Source of the DNA: an uncultured Collinsella sp.
GTDB lineage: Bacteria > Actinomycetota > Coriobacteriia > Coriobacteriales > Coriobacteriaceae
DNA: 64,000 bases
Assembly: GCA_900539735.1 (NCBI GenBank)
Contig: UQDE01000007.1
Location: 4,626-68,625 of the forward strand
Reading direction: 5' to 3'
Shown: positions 25,890 to 35,773 of the stretch, piece by piece
Layout of the letters: every line of letters begins with the position of its first letter
How positions within the stretch are numbered: position 1 is the stretch's first letter
Notes under the pieces: generated by a model
Told to the model about the DNA's origin: nothing
What the model saw: the letters and a program-made list of their open reading frames with translations, nothing else
Databases searched by the model: none
Translations under genes and position numbers: made by a program

Positions 25890-26729
25890 TTATTCCCCGG
25901 GGCGAATATTAGCGTAGAACTCCGCCCCGTCGTCCAGGCGCAGGATGCCCACGCGGCCGAACTCGGAGCCGGTGGCGGCGGCGCAGTCGATGTCGATGCG
26001 ATCGGGCACACCGGCAGTGTCCTCGCCGCCCAAGCGCACGATCTGCCCGCGTCCCGATTCCTCATCGAGCCCCGCCAGACCACCGACCTCGCAATAGCGC
26101 CCAAGCGATACCGTGGGCGTGTGGCCGCTCACCACGACCGGGCCCTTGCCCTCGGCAGAAAGCAGCCCGGTCGGCACATCCCAATAGCCGTGACGAATCC
26201 ATAGCAGGTCATCGGACGACTGCACCGCGAGCATCTGCTGCAGCAGCTCGCGATCGGCACCCACCGCTCCGACGCCATCGGCACAATCGACGCCATGCTC
26301 AAGCAAAAACGCGCGCGCCGCCTTCATCTCGATTCCAGCATGTACCAGCAGATACGGGCGCTCCTCGGTCTCGATCACCGCGTAGAGCGGCAGCGCGGCC
26401 ATCCAACGCACGAGCTCCTCGTATGCCTCAAATTCCATGTCGTTGAGCTGCTCGCGCGTCGTCCAGCCACCGTTGATATCCCAGGTCTCGGCATCGAGCG
26501 GATCCTGACCAATGATGGCATCGAGCATGATCTGCTCGTGATTACCCTTGAGCACGTGGGCGTTGGGCAGCGAGCGCACGAGCTTAATAACGCCGACCGG
26601 ATCGGGCCCGCGATCAATCATGTCGCCCAGCACGTACAGCGTGTCGTCGGACGTCAACGAGATCTTAGACAGGGCCTCGTCAAGCGCACGCACGTGCCCG
26701 TGAGCATCAGATGTCACATAGATCGCCAT
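25890..26729 (-). CDS. Calcineurin-like metallophosphoesterase (Ser/Thr phosphatase type)
   Basis: This 279-residue protein shows the dinuclear metal-binding motifs YVTSDAHGHVRAL, LGDMIDRGPDPV and VLKGNHEQ, then VSGHTPTV, in the order found in the PPP-like bacterial phosphatases (PrpE/ApaH-like). It may act on phosphoproteins or dinucleoside polyphosphates; the substrate cannot be decided. An AAGGAGAGG site precedes the ATG at 26729. It is convergent with the flippase-like gene and divergent from the antiporter. Confidence 0.87.
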   Translation of the reverse strand: MAIYVTSDAHGHVRALDEALSKISLTSDDTLYVLGDMIDRGPDPVGVIKLVRSLPNAHVLKGNHEQIMLDAIIGQDPLDAETWDINGGWTTREQLNDMEFEAYEELVRWMAALPLYAVIETEERPYLLVHAGIEMKAARAFLLEHGVDCADGVGAVGADRELLQQMLAVQSSDDLLWIRHGYWDVPTGLLSAEGKGPVVVSGHTPTVSLGRYCEVGGLAGLDEESGRGQIVRLGGEDTAGVPDRIDIDCAAATGSEFGRVGILRLDDGAEFYANIRPGE

Positions 26730-26982
26730 GGTACGCCTCTCCTTGCATTGCGGCCGAAGCCCGGCTCCGCAACTAAAACTTCAAGTTGAACTTAAACGTT
26801 ACCCATTGTACTCCGTTGCAATAAAGCTGGAAAGGGTTTCCGAGCAGAGGCAAAGACGGCAGTCGTCTATGACGATATCGCGCACGCCCGCAATCCAACC
26901 CCATAAACCCACCATCTTTGGGTACAAATAACCGCAGGCAACTGACCGTGCCACGCCAACCACCCAGGAGCGGACACTCCCT

Positions 26983-28584
26983 ATGAACCAGATTCTTCTC
27001 TTTATCGGCCTCGTCATTATTCTGTGCCTGACCATCAAACCCGTCGGCAAAAAGCTCCCCTTCCCCACCCTGCTCATCTTTATCGCGCTCGGCATGCTGT
27101 TGGGCGTCAACGGCCCGGCGCATATCGACTTTAGCGACTATGCGCTCACCGAAACCGTCTGCAGCACGGCGCTGCTGTTCATCATGTTCTACGGCGGCTT
27201 TAACACCAATATCGACCGCGCCAAGCCCGTCGCTGCGCCGGCGGTGCTGCTGAGCACGCTCGGCGTCGTCATCACTGCCGGCATCACCGGCGTATTCGCC
27301 CACTTTGTGCTGGGTTTCGACTGGATCGGCGGCCTGCTGCTGGGATCGGTCGTGGCGTCCACCGACGCGGCCAGCGTCTTTAGCGTTCTGCGCGAGCACA
27401 GCCTTTCGCTGAGGGGCGGCACCGACTCGCTGCTCGAGGTCGAATCGGGCTCCAACGACCCCGTCGCCTACATGCTCACCGCTGTGCTCGCTACACTCGC
27501 GGCCGGCGGCGACATCAACATTCCCGCACTGCTGGCCAAGCAGATTATCCTGGGCGTGGGCCTGGGCCTTGCCATCGGCTGGGCGGCGGGCCGCCTGATT
27601 GAACGCGCGCACGCAACGGCCAAGGACGCGCAGACCATCTTTTTGTTCGCCGTGGCCATCGTCGCCTACGCGCTGCCGAGCTACCTGGGCGGCAACGGCT
27701 TTTTGGCTGTATACCTGGCCGGCATTGTGCTGGGTGCCAGCGACATCACCGGCAAAGTCGAGATGGCGCACTTCTTTGACACCCTCACCGAGATGGCAGA
27801 GATGACCATCTTCTTTTTGCTGGGCCTGCTCGTTACACCCGCACGCCTGCCGCAAATGCTGCTACCGGGCCTGGCACTCATGGCGTTTATGCTCTTTGCG
27901 AGCCGCCCCATCGCCGTAGGCATGCTGCTGGCGCCGTTTAGGACGAACCCTCGCCAGGTTGCGCTCGTAAGCTGGGCGGGTCTGCGCGGAGCAGCTTCGG
28001 TCGTCTTTAGTCTCTTTGCCGTGGTGGCCGGCGTTCCCGGCGGACACGACCTATTTGACCTGGTGTTTGTGATTGCCGTGTCGAGCATTGTGGTGCAGGG
28101 CTCGCTTCTGCCGGCGGTGGCGAAGAAGCTCGACATGATCGATGCGACCGGCGACGTGCGCCGCACCTTTAACGACTACCGCGACGAGGACGGCATGTCG
28201 TTTGTAAAGCTCAAGGTGGGCGCTGGACATCCGTTTGCCGGACGCTCGCTCGCGGACATTGGCAGCGCCACAGATATGCTCGTGGTCCTGGTGCTGCGCG
28301 ACGGTGCGCACCCGGTACTGCCCAATGGCGACACCGTGATCCAGGAAGGCGATCTGCTGGTGATGGCCGCCCCAACGTTCGAAGAGCGTGCCGAGGTTAC
28401 ACTGCGCGAGGTCACCGTGACACCCCACGGTCGCTGGGCCGGCCAGCGCCTGTGCGATGTGTCGCAAGGCAAGCATCCGTTTATTGTGGTGATGCTCAAG
28501 CGCGAAGGCCAGACGATCATCCCCGATGGCAACACTCTAATATACGCCGGCGACGAAGCCGTCATTGCCACGCTGGCGTCGTAG
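26983..28584 (+). CDS. Potassium or sodium/proton antiporter with RCK_C domains (NhaP2/CvrA-like)
   Basis: The 533-residue protein has a CPA1-type antiporter core of about 12 helices with the ion-binding region VVASTDAASVFSVL and the ESGSNDPVAYMLT motif. The cytosolic C-terminus has two TrkA-C (RCK_C) lobes: GHPFAGRSLADIGS...EGDLLVMAA and GQRLCDVSQGKHPF...AGDEAVIATL. This arrangement matches potassium/proton antiporters of the CvrA/NhaP2 group, which protect against high potassium or alkaline pH. A CAGGAG site precedes ATG 26983. Confidence 0.92.
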   Translation: MNQILLFIGLVIILCLTIKPVGKKLPFPTLLIFIALGMLLGVNGPAHIDFSDYALTETVCSTALLFIMFYGGFNTNIDRAKPVAAPAVLLSTLGVVITAGITGVFAHFVLGFDWIGGLLLGSVVASTDAASVFSVLREHSLSLRGGTDSLLEVESGSNDPVAYMLTAVLATLAAGGDINIPALLAKQIILGVGLGLAIGWAAGRLIERAHATAKDAQTIFLFAVAIVAYALPSYLGGNGFLAVYLAGIVLGASDITGKVEMAHFFDTLTEMAEMTIFFLLGLLVTPARLPQMLLPGLALMAFMLFASRPIAVGMLLAPFRTNPRQVALVSWAGLRGAASVVFSLFAVVAGVPGGHDLFDLVFVIAVSSIVVQGSLLPAVAKKLDMIDATGDVRRTFNDYRDEDGMSFVKLKVGAGHPFAGRSLADIGSATDMLVVLVLRDGAHPVLPNGDTVIQEGDLLVMAAPTFEERAEVTLREVTVTPHGRWAGQRLCDVSQGKHPFIVVMLKREGQTIIPDGNTLIYAGDEAVIATLAS

Positions 28585-28625
28585 CAGCCCGTCCCAAATT
28601 AGCTGCCCCCATCCCTCTTCAGCTA

Positions 28626-28877
28626 CTAGCTGTCACCCACGGCAAAGTCGCGGAGGTCGAGGCCCTCGCGTTCGGCTCGGGCCAGGAGCTCTTGGGGCGA
28701 CTCGTCCTCGATATCCACCACGTCGAGCAGGGCGGCGGGAAAGTCCACGCCGGCCGCACTCCCCGCGCGATCGAGCAAGCTCTCGTGCAGCTGACCTACA
28801 TCGACATTGATTTTAATGCCGCAGCTTCCCACCGGGTAACCGCTGTTGATTAATCGAGCACCATAAATGAGATGCAC
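28626..28877 (-). CDS. Small hypothetical protein
   Basis: I do not recognise this 83-residue frame. The C-terminal two thirds look protein-like (KINVDVGQLHESLLDRAG, FPAALLDVVDIEDESPQELL, AREGL-type helix). The start is a GTG with only a weak site, and the N-terminus may be wrong. It lies between the antiporter gene and the MazG/DUF2075 cassette, on the opposite strand. It may be a small acidic protein or the remnant of a larger gene. Confidence 0.4.
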   Translation of the reverse strand: MHLIYGARLINSGYPVGSCGIKINVDVGQLHESLLDRAGSAAGVDFPAALLDVVDIEDESPQELLARAEREGLDLRDFAVGDS

Positions 28878-28931
28878 TAAATCTCAGACAACGCCATAAT
28901 TAAACATTGGCCATCAGGGGGGTTGCGGACA

Positions 28932-29288
28932 ATGGACAAGCTCAATGCCATGACGGAACAAGTCAGAGATTTTTGTGATGCGCGCGATTGGCGCAAATAT
29001 CACACGCCAAAAGAGCTCGCCATCGGCATGGCAACCGAAGCCTCCGAACTGCTGCAGCTTTTCCGCTTTATGAGCGACGAGCGCATTGCAGAAATGTTCG
29101 ATAACCCTGATCAGCGCCAAGCCATCGAAGACGAAGTCGCTGACACGCTCCTCTTTCTCCTGCGTTTCGCCGACCTAAACGGAATCGACCTCCCAAAGGC
29201 GCTCTCGTCCAAACTCAAACGCAATGGCGAGCGCTATCCCGTCGACACCAGCTCCAGCGAATATAGAAAGGCGGACCACCATGAGTAA
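28932..29288 (+). CDS. MazG-like nucleotide pyrophosphohydrolase
   Basis: From ATG 28932 the protein has 118 residues and is a single all-helical MazG/iMazG domain. The magnesium-binding pattern is EASELLQLFRF near residues 38-48 and DEVADTLLFLLRFAD near residues 73-87 (E-x2-E and E/D-x3-D). Such enzymes split NTPs or dNTPs to monophosphates and pyrophosphate, and several are linked to phage defence or stress. Its stop codon overlaps the next gene by eight bases, so the two are translationally coupled. Base composition is clearly more AT-rich than in the neighbours, suggesting transfer. Confidence 0.85.
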   Translation: MDKLNAMTEQVRDFCDARDWRKYHTPKELAIGMATEASELLQLFRFMSDERIAEMFDNPDQRQAIEDEVADTLLFLLRFADLNGIDLPKALSSKLKRNGERYPVDTSSSEYRKADHHE

Positions 29289-31023
29289 CGAGTTCGCCCT
29301 TCGGCAATACACGCTTCCCCTACCCCAGCCCTTCGAGACAAGCAAATCGCTGCAAGACTTTGGCACGCCAAAGCCAGGGTCGCACCACGACGAAAGCTGG
29401 CCTGTTCTCTACATCCTGACCAACAGCAAAAACAAAACGGCGTACATCGGTCAAACGACCAATTATCGACGCCGCATGAAGCAACACGCCGCAAACGATG
29501 ACAAAGACTTCGACCGGACCCTTCTGATTGACAACCCAACCTTCAATCAATCAGCAACATTTGAGTTTGAGAATCGACTTATCGAGCTGTTCTGCGCTGA
29601 CGAAAAATACCAAGTAACCAACGCCAACAATGGCTATGCCCAGTTCGATTATTTTGAGCGACCTCAGTATCGCCAGAAGTTCAGAGACCTCTGGACGAAG
29701 CTTCGCGAAGAGAACTATGCGATCCACCCCATCGAAGAGCTCGAGAACACTGACCTGTTCAAATTCTCGCCCTTTAAAACGCTCACGCCCGATCAATACG
29801 AAACGATTGAGGCGATTTACAGGCGGCTCGAGCAAGAGCATGAAGACATTAAACACGGCGGTCCCAAGAAAGAGCGCGTAACCGTCGTGAACGGCGCGCC
29901 GGGAACAGGCAAAACAATCCTCGCCATCAGTCTCATGTTCAAAATCAAAAATGAGCCGAACCTTTCCGGTCTGCGGGTCGGCTTCGTGACGCCCATGGAG
30001 TCTCTGAGCAAGACGCTCAAAAAACTCACGCACTTCCTCCCCGGGCTAAAGCCCGGCGACATCCTGAGCCCCAGCGATGTCGCAAAAAACGATCGGTATG
30101 ACATCTTGCTTGTCGACGAGGCGCACCGACTGGGAAACTACTTGACCGCCGGCGCCGGCATCGGAGCTTTCTACAACACATGCGAACGACTCAACTTGCC
30201 GCGCACGAGTAACCAGGTGGATTGGATTTTCAAATGCTGCGACAAGGCGTACCTGTTCTATGACCCCAAACAGCAAGTCCGCGCATCGGGACTCAACCGA
30301 GATGGCCTTGAGCAGCGACTCAACCAACTCGAAGAAGCTGGCATCGAGACCGAAGAATTCAACTTGAGTACCCAAATGCGTGTGCGTGGCGGCGATGAGT
30401 ACCTCGATTTCGTCTACGACCTGCTTGATAACAAAGCGTACATGCATGCCGGCATGAAGTTTGATGAGCTCTTTGCCTCTCAGCCTTACGACTCGCAAGC
30501 CGGCGATCCTGACAGTGATATCCCCAGGTACCAGTTTGGCATAGTCGACCGGTTTGAAGATTTCTGCTCCCTACAGCAGGCCAAAGAAAAAGAAGTTGGG
30601 CTGTCCCGTATGACAGCCGGTTTTGCTTGGAAATGGGAAAGCAAGAGCAATAAAGATGCGTTCGATATCGTCATCGAGGGCATTCCCAAACGCTGGAACT
30701 CGACCCAGAAGGATTGGGTTAACTCCGCCAACGCCGTCAACGAAGTCGGATGCATTCATACGGTACAAGGCTACGATCTCAACTACGGATTCGTAATTCT
30801 GGGTCCCGACATTTACTACGATTCGAACAAAGATGCAGTCTACGTTAACAGAGCGAACTTCAAAGATGCCGTTGCCAAGAAAAAGGCAAGCGACGATGAT
30901 TTGCAAAAGATTATCGTCAACGCCTACTACGTCCTCATGACGCGCGGCATGCTAGGAACGTATCTCTATGTGTGCGACCCCGCGCTCAAAGAGCACCTTT
31001 CACGGTATATCCCGGTGGTATAG
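29281..31023 (+). CDS. GIY-YIG nuclease fused to DUF2075 (Schlafen-like) helicase-type ATPase
   Basis: The 580-residue protein combines two activities. Residues ~40-115 form a GIY-YIG nuclease (VLYILTNS, AYIGQTTNYRRRMKQH, and Glu in FEFENRLIELF). The rest is a DUF2075 superfamily-1-like ATPase: Walker A NGAPGTGKTILA near residue 204, Walker B ILLVDEAHRLG near 278, STQMRVRGGDEYLDF, GCIHTVQGYDLNYGFVILG and YYVLMTRGMLGTYLYVCD. DUF2075 is related to the helicase part of Schlafen proteins. The upstream MazG gene overlaps by eight bases, so the pair is an operon. Nuclease plus ATPase plus nucleotide hydrolase suggests phage defence; that is inference. Confidence 0.88.
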   Translation: MSNEFALRQYTLPLPQPFETSKSLQDFGTPKPGSHHDESWPVLYILTNSKNKTAYIGQTTNYRRRMKQHAANDDKDFDRTLLIDNPTFNQSATFEFENRLIELFCADEKYQVTNANNGYAQFDYFERPQYRQKFRDLWTKLREENYAIHPIEELENTDLFKFSPFKTLTPDQYETIEAIYRRLEQEHEDIKHGGPKKERVTVVNGAPGTGKTILAISLMFKIKNEPNLSGLRVGFVTPMESLSKTLKKLTHFLPGLKPGDILSPSDVAKNDRYDILLVDEAHRLGNYLTAGAGIGAFYNTCERLNLPRTSNQVDWIFKCCDKAYLFYDPKQQVRASGLNRDGLEQRLNQLEEAGIETEEFNLSTQMRVRGGDEYLDFVYDLLDNKAYMHAGMKFDELFASQPYDSQAGDPDSDIPRYQFGIVDRFEDFCSLQQAKEKEVGLSRMTAGFAWKWESKSNKDAFDIVIEGIPKRWNSTQKDWVNSANAVNEVGCIHTVQGYDLNYGFVILGPDIYYDSNKDAVYVNRANFKDAVAKKKASDDDLQKIIVNAYYVLMTRGMLGTYLYVCDPALKEHLSRYIPVV

Positions 31024-31165
31024 ACCTAGCGACCGCGCTCCCCCATGTAACCATCCTGTAAATCATAGCGGCGCAGTCGAGTTTTACCGTGATTCGGTCG
31101 CGCCTGGCGCTCCACTGTGCTAAAGTATCCCGAACGTTCAAACGACTACGAGGGGGAACTAGAAG

Positions 31166-32290
<1,125 letters not shown>

Positions 32291-32359
32291 CCCGCAACAC
32301 GCGGGCCGACCAGCCACTTCAAACCACTTGTTTTAGACAAACCTGCTAAGGAGTTTTCC

Positions 32360-33523
32360 ATGCGCAAGATTAAAACCATCGATGACATTACCAAGGACGG
32401 CAAAGTCGAGTTTGGCGAGGGCTACGAATTTGTGAGCACCGCCGAAGAGGCCGACGCGATCCTGATGCGCTCGACCGACCTGCACGGCTACGAGCTGCCC
32501 GAGGGCATCCGCGCCATCGCCCGCTGCGGTGCCGGCGTCAACAACATCCCCGTCGAGGAATACGCCAAGAAGGGCGTCGTCGTCTTTAACTCCCCCGGTG
32601 CCAACAGCAACGCCGTCAAGGAGCTCGTCCTAGGCATGCTGGTGCTCTCGAGCCGCGGCGTGGTGCAATCGATGAACTGGGTGCGCGACAACGCCGACGA
32701 CCCCGAGATTCAGGTCGATGCCGAGAAGGCCAAGAAGGCCTTTGTGGGCCGCGAGCTCAAGGGCAAGCGCATCGGCGTCATCGGCCTGGGCAACGTGGGC
32801 TCCAAGGTCGCCAACGCCTGCGTCGACCTGGGCATGGACGTTTACGGCTACGACCCGTTCATTTCCGTCGAGCACGCGTGGGTGCTGAGCCGCGAGGTGC
32901 AGCGCGTGGGCACGCTCGAGGATCTCTGCCGCGGCTGCGACTACCTCACCGTGCACGTGCCCAGCAAGGCCGACACCATCGGCATGATCAGCACCGAGCA
33001 GATTAACCTGCTGGCACCGGACGCCGTGCTCATCAACTACGCGCGCGAAACCATCATTGACGAGGACGCCGTCGACGCCGCCCTGCGCGAGGGCAAGCTC
33101 AGCTGGTTTAGCTGCGACTTCGCCACGCCCAAGACGGTCAAGATGCCCAATACGTTTATCACCACGCACTCGGGCGCCGGCACCGGCGAGGCCGAGGCCA
33201 ACTGCGCCGACATGGCCATCAGCGAGCTCAAGGATTACCTGGAGAACGGCAACATCGCACACAGCGTCAACTACCCCGCCTGCAGCATGGGCAAGGCGCG
33301 CGCTGCAAGCCGCATTGCCTGCCTGCATGCCAACGTGCCCAACATGATCGGCCAGATCACGGCCATCCTGGCCAAGGACAACGCCAACGTGCAGCGTATG
33401 ACCAACGAGTCCGCCGGCGAGAACGCCTACACCATGTTCGACACCGACGAACACCTAGACAGCAGCACCATCGAGGCGCTCAAGCAGATTCCGTCGATGT
33501 ATCGCGTGCGCGTGATCAAGTAG
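32360..33523 (+). CDS. serA: D-3-phosphoglycerate dehydrogenase
   Basis: SerA oxidises 3-phosphoglycerate to 3-phosphohydroxypyruvate with NAD, the first step of serine synthesis. The 387-residue protein has the substrate-domain segment RCGAGVNNIPVEEYAKKG, the NAD-binding GVIGLGNVGSKVA near residue 140, catalytic INYARETIID and THSGAGTGEAEANCADMA, and a short C-terminal ACT domain (NVPNMIGQITAILAKDNANV) that usually mediates serine feedback. TAAGGAG precedes the ATG. It follows serC, and two hairpins end the operon. Confidence 0.95.
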   Translation: MRKIKTIDDITKDGKVEFGEGYEFVSTAEEADAILMRSTDLHGYELPEGIRAIARCGAGVNNIPVEEYAKKGVVVFNSPGANSNAVKELVLGMLVLSSRGVVQSMNWVRDNADDPEIQVDAEKAKKAFVGRELKGKRIGVIGLGNVGSKVANACVDLGMDVYGYDPFISVEHAWVLSREVQRVGTLEDLCRGCDYLTVHVPSKADTIGMISTEQINLLAPDAVLINYARETIIDEDAVDAALREGKLSWFSCDFATPKTVKMPNTFITTHSGAGTGEAEANCADMAISELKDYLENGNIAHSVNYPACSMGKARAASRIACLHANVPNMIGQITAILAKDNANVQRMTNESAGENAYTMFDTDEHLDSSTIEALKQIPSMYRVRVIK

Positions 33524-33535
33524 CGCCGACTGACC

Positions 33536-33568
33536 TGACGGGCAGCTCCCCATGTGGCCTGCCCGTCA
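33536..33568 (+). terminator. Hairpin TGACGGGCAG...CTGCCCGTCA after serA
   Basis: A perfect 10-bp stem with a 13-base loop lies 13 bases beyond the serA stop codon. It has no T run and may help stop transcription together with the next hairpin. Confidence 0.5.
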
Positions 33569-33586
33569 CTGACATTGAATGCCCGC

Positions 33587-33622
33587 GGGGGTGCCTTTCG
33601 CACGAGAGGCGCCCCCGTTTTT
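33587..33622 (+). terminator. Intrinsic terminator of serCA
   Basis: GGGGGTGCCT and AGGCGCCCCC form a stem followed by GTTTTT, a strong terminator between serA and the peptidase gene. Confidence 0.8.
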
Positions 33623-33700
33623 GTGAGCGCTCCATTAAATGCACCGAGCCGCTTCTTGGCATACAATCTGTATGTTGACCTAACTATCTGTGAGGTGCCT

Positions 33701-34921
33701 ATGGTTGATACAGATTTTGCCTGGTGGCTTACGCAAGGGCTCGTGCGGATCGACAGTTCCGACCCAGGTGCGTATGAGGGCGAGATTGAACGCTATATCA
33801 AAGCGTTGGTTGAGGAACGGTTGGCGCAGCTGAGCCATCCGGTACTCGATGCCGTGCAGGTTGAGGAACTCGAGGTGCTGCCCGGGCGCCGCAACCTTAT
33901 GGTCACCGTGCCGGGACTGAGCGACGAGCCACGGCTCGTCTATATCTGCCATATGGATACCGTTACACTGGGCGATGGCTGGGACGCGGACATTCCGCCG
34001 CTCGGAGCGATCGTGCGCAACGATAAACTCTATGGCCGCGGTGCCTGCGATATGAAGGGTGGCCTGGCCTGCGCCATTGCCGCACTGGTCCATACGCTCG
34101 AGCGCGTGGCGGCAGAAGGCAAGCTGCCCCGCCGTGGCTTCTCACTCATTTGCTCGGTCGACGAGGAGGACTTTATGCGCGGCTCAGAGGCCACGATCGA
34201 TGCTGGCTGGGTCGGCTCGCGTGAATGGGTGCTGGACACCGAGCCCACCGACGGACAGATCCAGGTGGCGCACAAGGGGCGTACGTGGTTCGAGATTGAA
34301 ATGACTGGCGTGACGGCGCATGCGAGCCAGCCCTGGAAGGGCGCGGATGCCGTCGCTGCCGTGGCCGAGGTCGTGTGTTCGCTCCGTCGCGCGTTTGTGG
34401 CGCTGCCCGCGCACGATGAGCTGGGGCCTTCGACCATCACGTTCGGCCAAATCGAGGGCGGATATCGCCCCTACGTCGTACCCGACCGCGCCAAAGTCTG
34501 GGTCGACATGCGCCTGACCCCGCCGACCGATACGGCCGCCGTAACGCGCATGGTAGAGCAGGCCATCGCCGTCGCCGAAGCCGCCATTCCCGGTTGCCAC
34601 GGCAGCTACGTCGTGACGGGCGACCGCCCCGCCATCGAGCGCGACCCAAACTCTCCCCTTCTAGCAGCGCTCAAGCGTGCCGCCGATGACGTGACGGACG
34701 CGGACACGACCGTTGGCTTCTTTACCGGCTACACCGACACCGCCGTCATTGCCGGCAAGACAGGTAACCGCAATTGCATGAGCTACGGTCCCGGGTCGCT
34801 CGCGCTCGCGCACAAGCCCAACGAATATGTGCCCCACGCCGATATCGTTCGTTGTCAGCAGGTGCTAATCGCGCTCGCCGATAACGTGCTCTGGGACGCG
34901 AGCGGCCAAGTTGGGGCATAA
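33701..34921 (+). CDS. M20-family metallopeptidase/deacylase
   Basis: This 406-residue zinc enzyme shows M20 hallmarks: IDSSDPGAYEGEIERYIKAL, VYICHMDTVTLGDGW (metal His and Asp), GRGACDMKGGLACAIAAL, CSVDEEDFMRGSE (catalytic Glu and metal ligand) and a dimerisation lid with HASQPWKGADAVAAVAE. It resembles the YgeY/ArgE/DapE group, which removes acyl groups from amino acids or cleaves dipeptides. The substrate is not decidable. ATG 33701 has a GAGGTG site, and the 49-codon upstream extension overlaps the serCA terminator and is rejected. Confidence 0.88.
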   Translation: MVDTDFAWWLTQGLVRIDSSDPGAYEGEIERYIKALVEERLAQLSHPVLDAVQVEELEVLPGRRNLMVTVPGLSDEPRLVYICHMDTVTLGDGWDADIPPLGAIVRNDKLYGRGACDMKGGLACAIAALVHTLERVAAEGKLPRRGFSLICSVDEEDFMRGSEATIDAGWVGSREWVLDTEPTDGQIQVAHKGRTWFEIEMTGVTAHASQPWKGADAVAAVAEVVCSLRRAFVALPAHDELGPSTITFGQIEGGYRPYVVPDRAKVWVDMRLTPPTDTAAVTRMVEQAIAVAEAAIPGCHGSYVVTGDRPAIERDPNSPLLAALKRAADDVTDADTTVGFFTGYTDTAVIAGKTGNRNCMSYGPGSLALAHKPNEYVPHADIVRCQQVLIALADNVLWDASGQVGA

Positions 34922-34960
34922 TAAGCCGCGAACAAACCGACTCGCGCGTTAGGACCGCCC

Positions 34961-35644
34961 ATGAAAGCACTTCCGTTTCCCTGCATCCGCCCGGCTCAGG
35001 ACCGCGTGCTCGAGGCGCTGCCTGCAATGGGCAGCATCCTAAGCGGCAACGATGCCCTGCGCGGAGCCATTGCCGATGGTCTGATGCTCAAGGACCCGGG
35101 TGCGGCGTATTACGTGTACGAATGCTCGGGCGAGCCGGGACGTGTGACGGGTGTCGTGGCGATCTGCCCGACGAGTGTACTTGCGGGCGGCAAGGGCGAT
35201 GCCAGCGCCGACGTGGCCGCCGCCGCGCGCGCGATCGCCGAACTCAAAGTTCAGCCGCGCCCCGTGTCGCTCGCCTACGAGGCGTCGCCCGTCATGGACT
35301 TCATCCTGGGCGCTGCCAAAGAGGGCGCCTCGCTCTACGCCGTCACCGACCCCGCGGGCATTACGCACCGCGTGTGGGAGGTCAAGCGCGAGGACGCTGT
35401 TGCCGCCATCCGTGCCATGCTCGACCAAGTACCAGAGCCGGCACTGGCCGACGACCCCGCCTACGCTGCCGCGCTGGCCGGGGCGTCGCAGCTGCTGGCC
35501 GATGAGGCCCGTGCCGCCGGAACGTACACCGGCAAGGAGCCGTTCAACTTTGCCGTAGCTGCGCTCTTCCCCGCCGCGCAGGTCAGCGGCGGCGCGCCGC
35601 AGGTTCCGACGGGTCTGCTCACGCACCAAGTCGCGCGGTTCTAG
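34961..35644 (+). CDS. DUF1015-like protein, shortened form
   Basis: The 227-residue protein resembles the DUF1015 family (typically about 400 residues). The matching features are the opening LPFPCIRPAQDRVLEALPAMG, DPGAAYYVYECSGEPGRVTGVVAICP, PVSLAYEASPVMDFIL, and ITHRVWEV near residue 145, each recalling the same order in DUF1015. The segment where full-length members have the ADGHHR motif reads LADDPAYAAALAGA, so the histidines are lost. DUF1015 genes often sit beside serC/serA, as here. It could be a degenerate but retained paralogue. The biochemical role of the family is unknown. Confidence 0.65.
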   Translation: MKALPFPCIRPAQDRVLEALPAMGSILSGNDALRGAIADGLMLKDPGAAYYVYECSGEPGRVTGVVAICPTSVLAGGKGDASADVAAAARAIAELKVQPRPVSLAYEASPVMDFILGAAKEGASLYAVTDPAGITHRVWEVKREDAVAAIRAMLDQVPEPALADDPAYAAALAGASQLLADEARAAGTYTGKEPFNFAVAALFPAAQVSGGAPQVPTGLLTHQVARF

Positions 35645-35689
35645 CAAGACCAGACCGTCCAGCACAAAAATCGGCAGCTCAACAAACAG

Positions 35690-35730
35690 GGGGCGGAGAT
35701 GCAGCAGGTACATGCATCTCCGCCCCTTTT
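35690..35730 (+). terminator. Intrinsic terminator after the DUF1015-like gene
   Basis: GGGGCGGAGATGC (35690-35702) and GCATCTCCGCCCC (35714-35726) form a 13-bp stem with a TTTT tail. It can also serve the convergent phosphatase gene. Confidence 0.8.
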
Positions 35731-35773
35731 GCGTCGAGAAGTTATGCCGGCGACCCGTGCCGCCACGCTCACG

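Noticed and set aside
26773..27855. 360-codon open frame opposite the antiporter
   Set aside because: The translation is Gln/Ala/Gly/Asp-rich, as expected for the antisense of membrane-protein codons.
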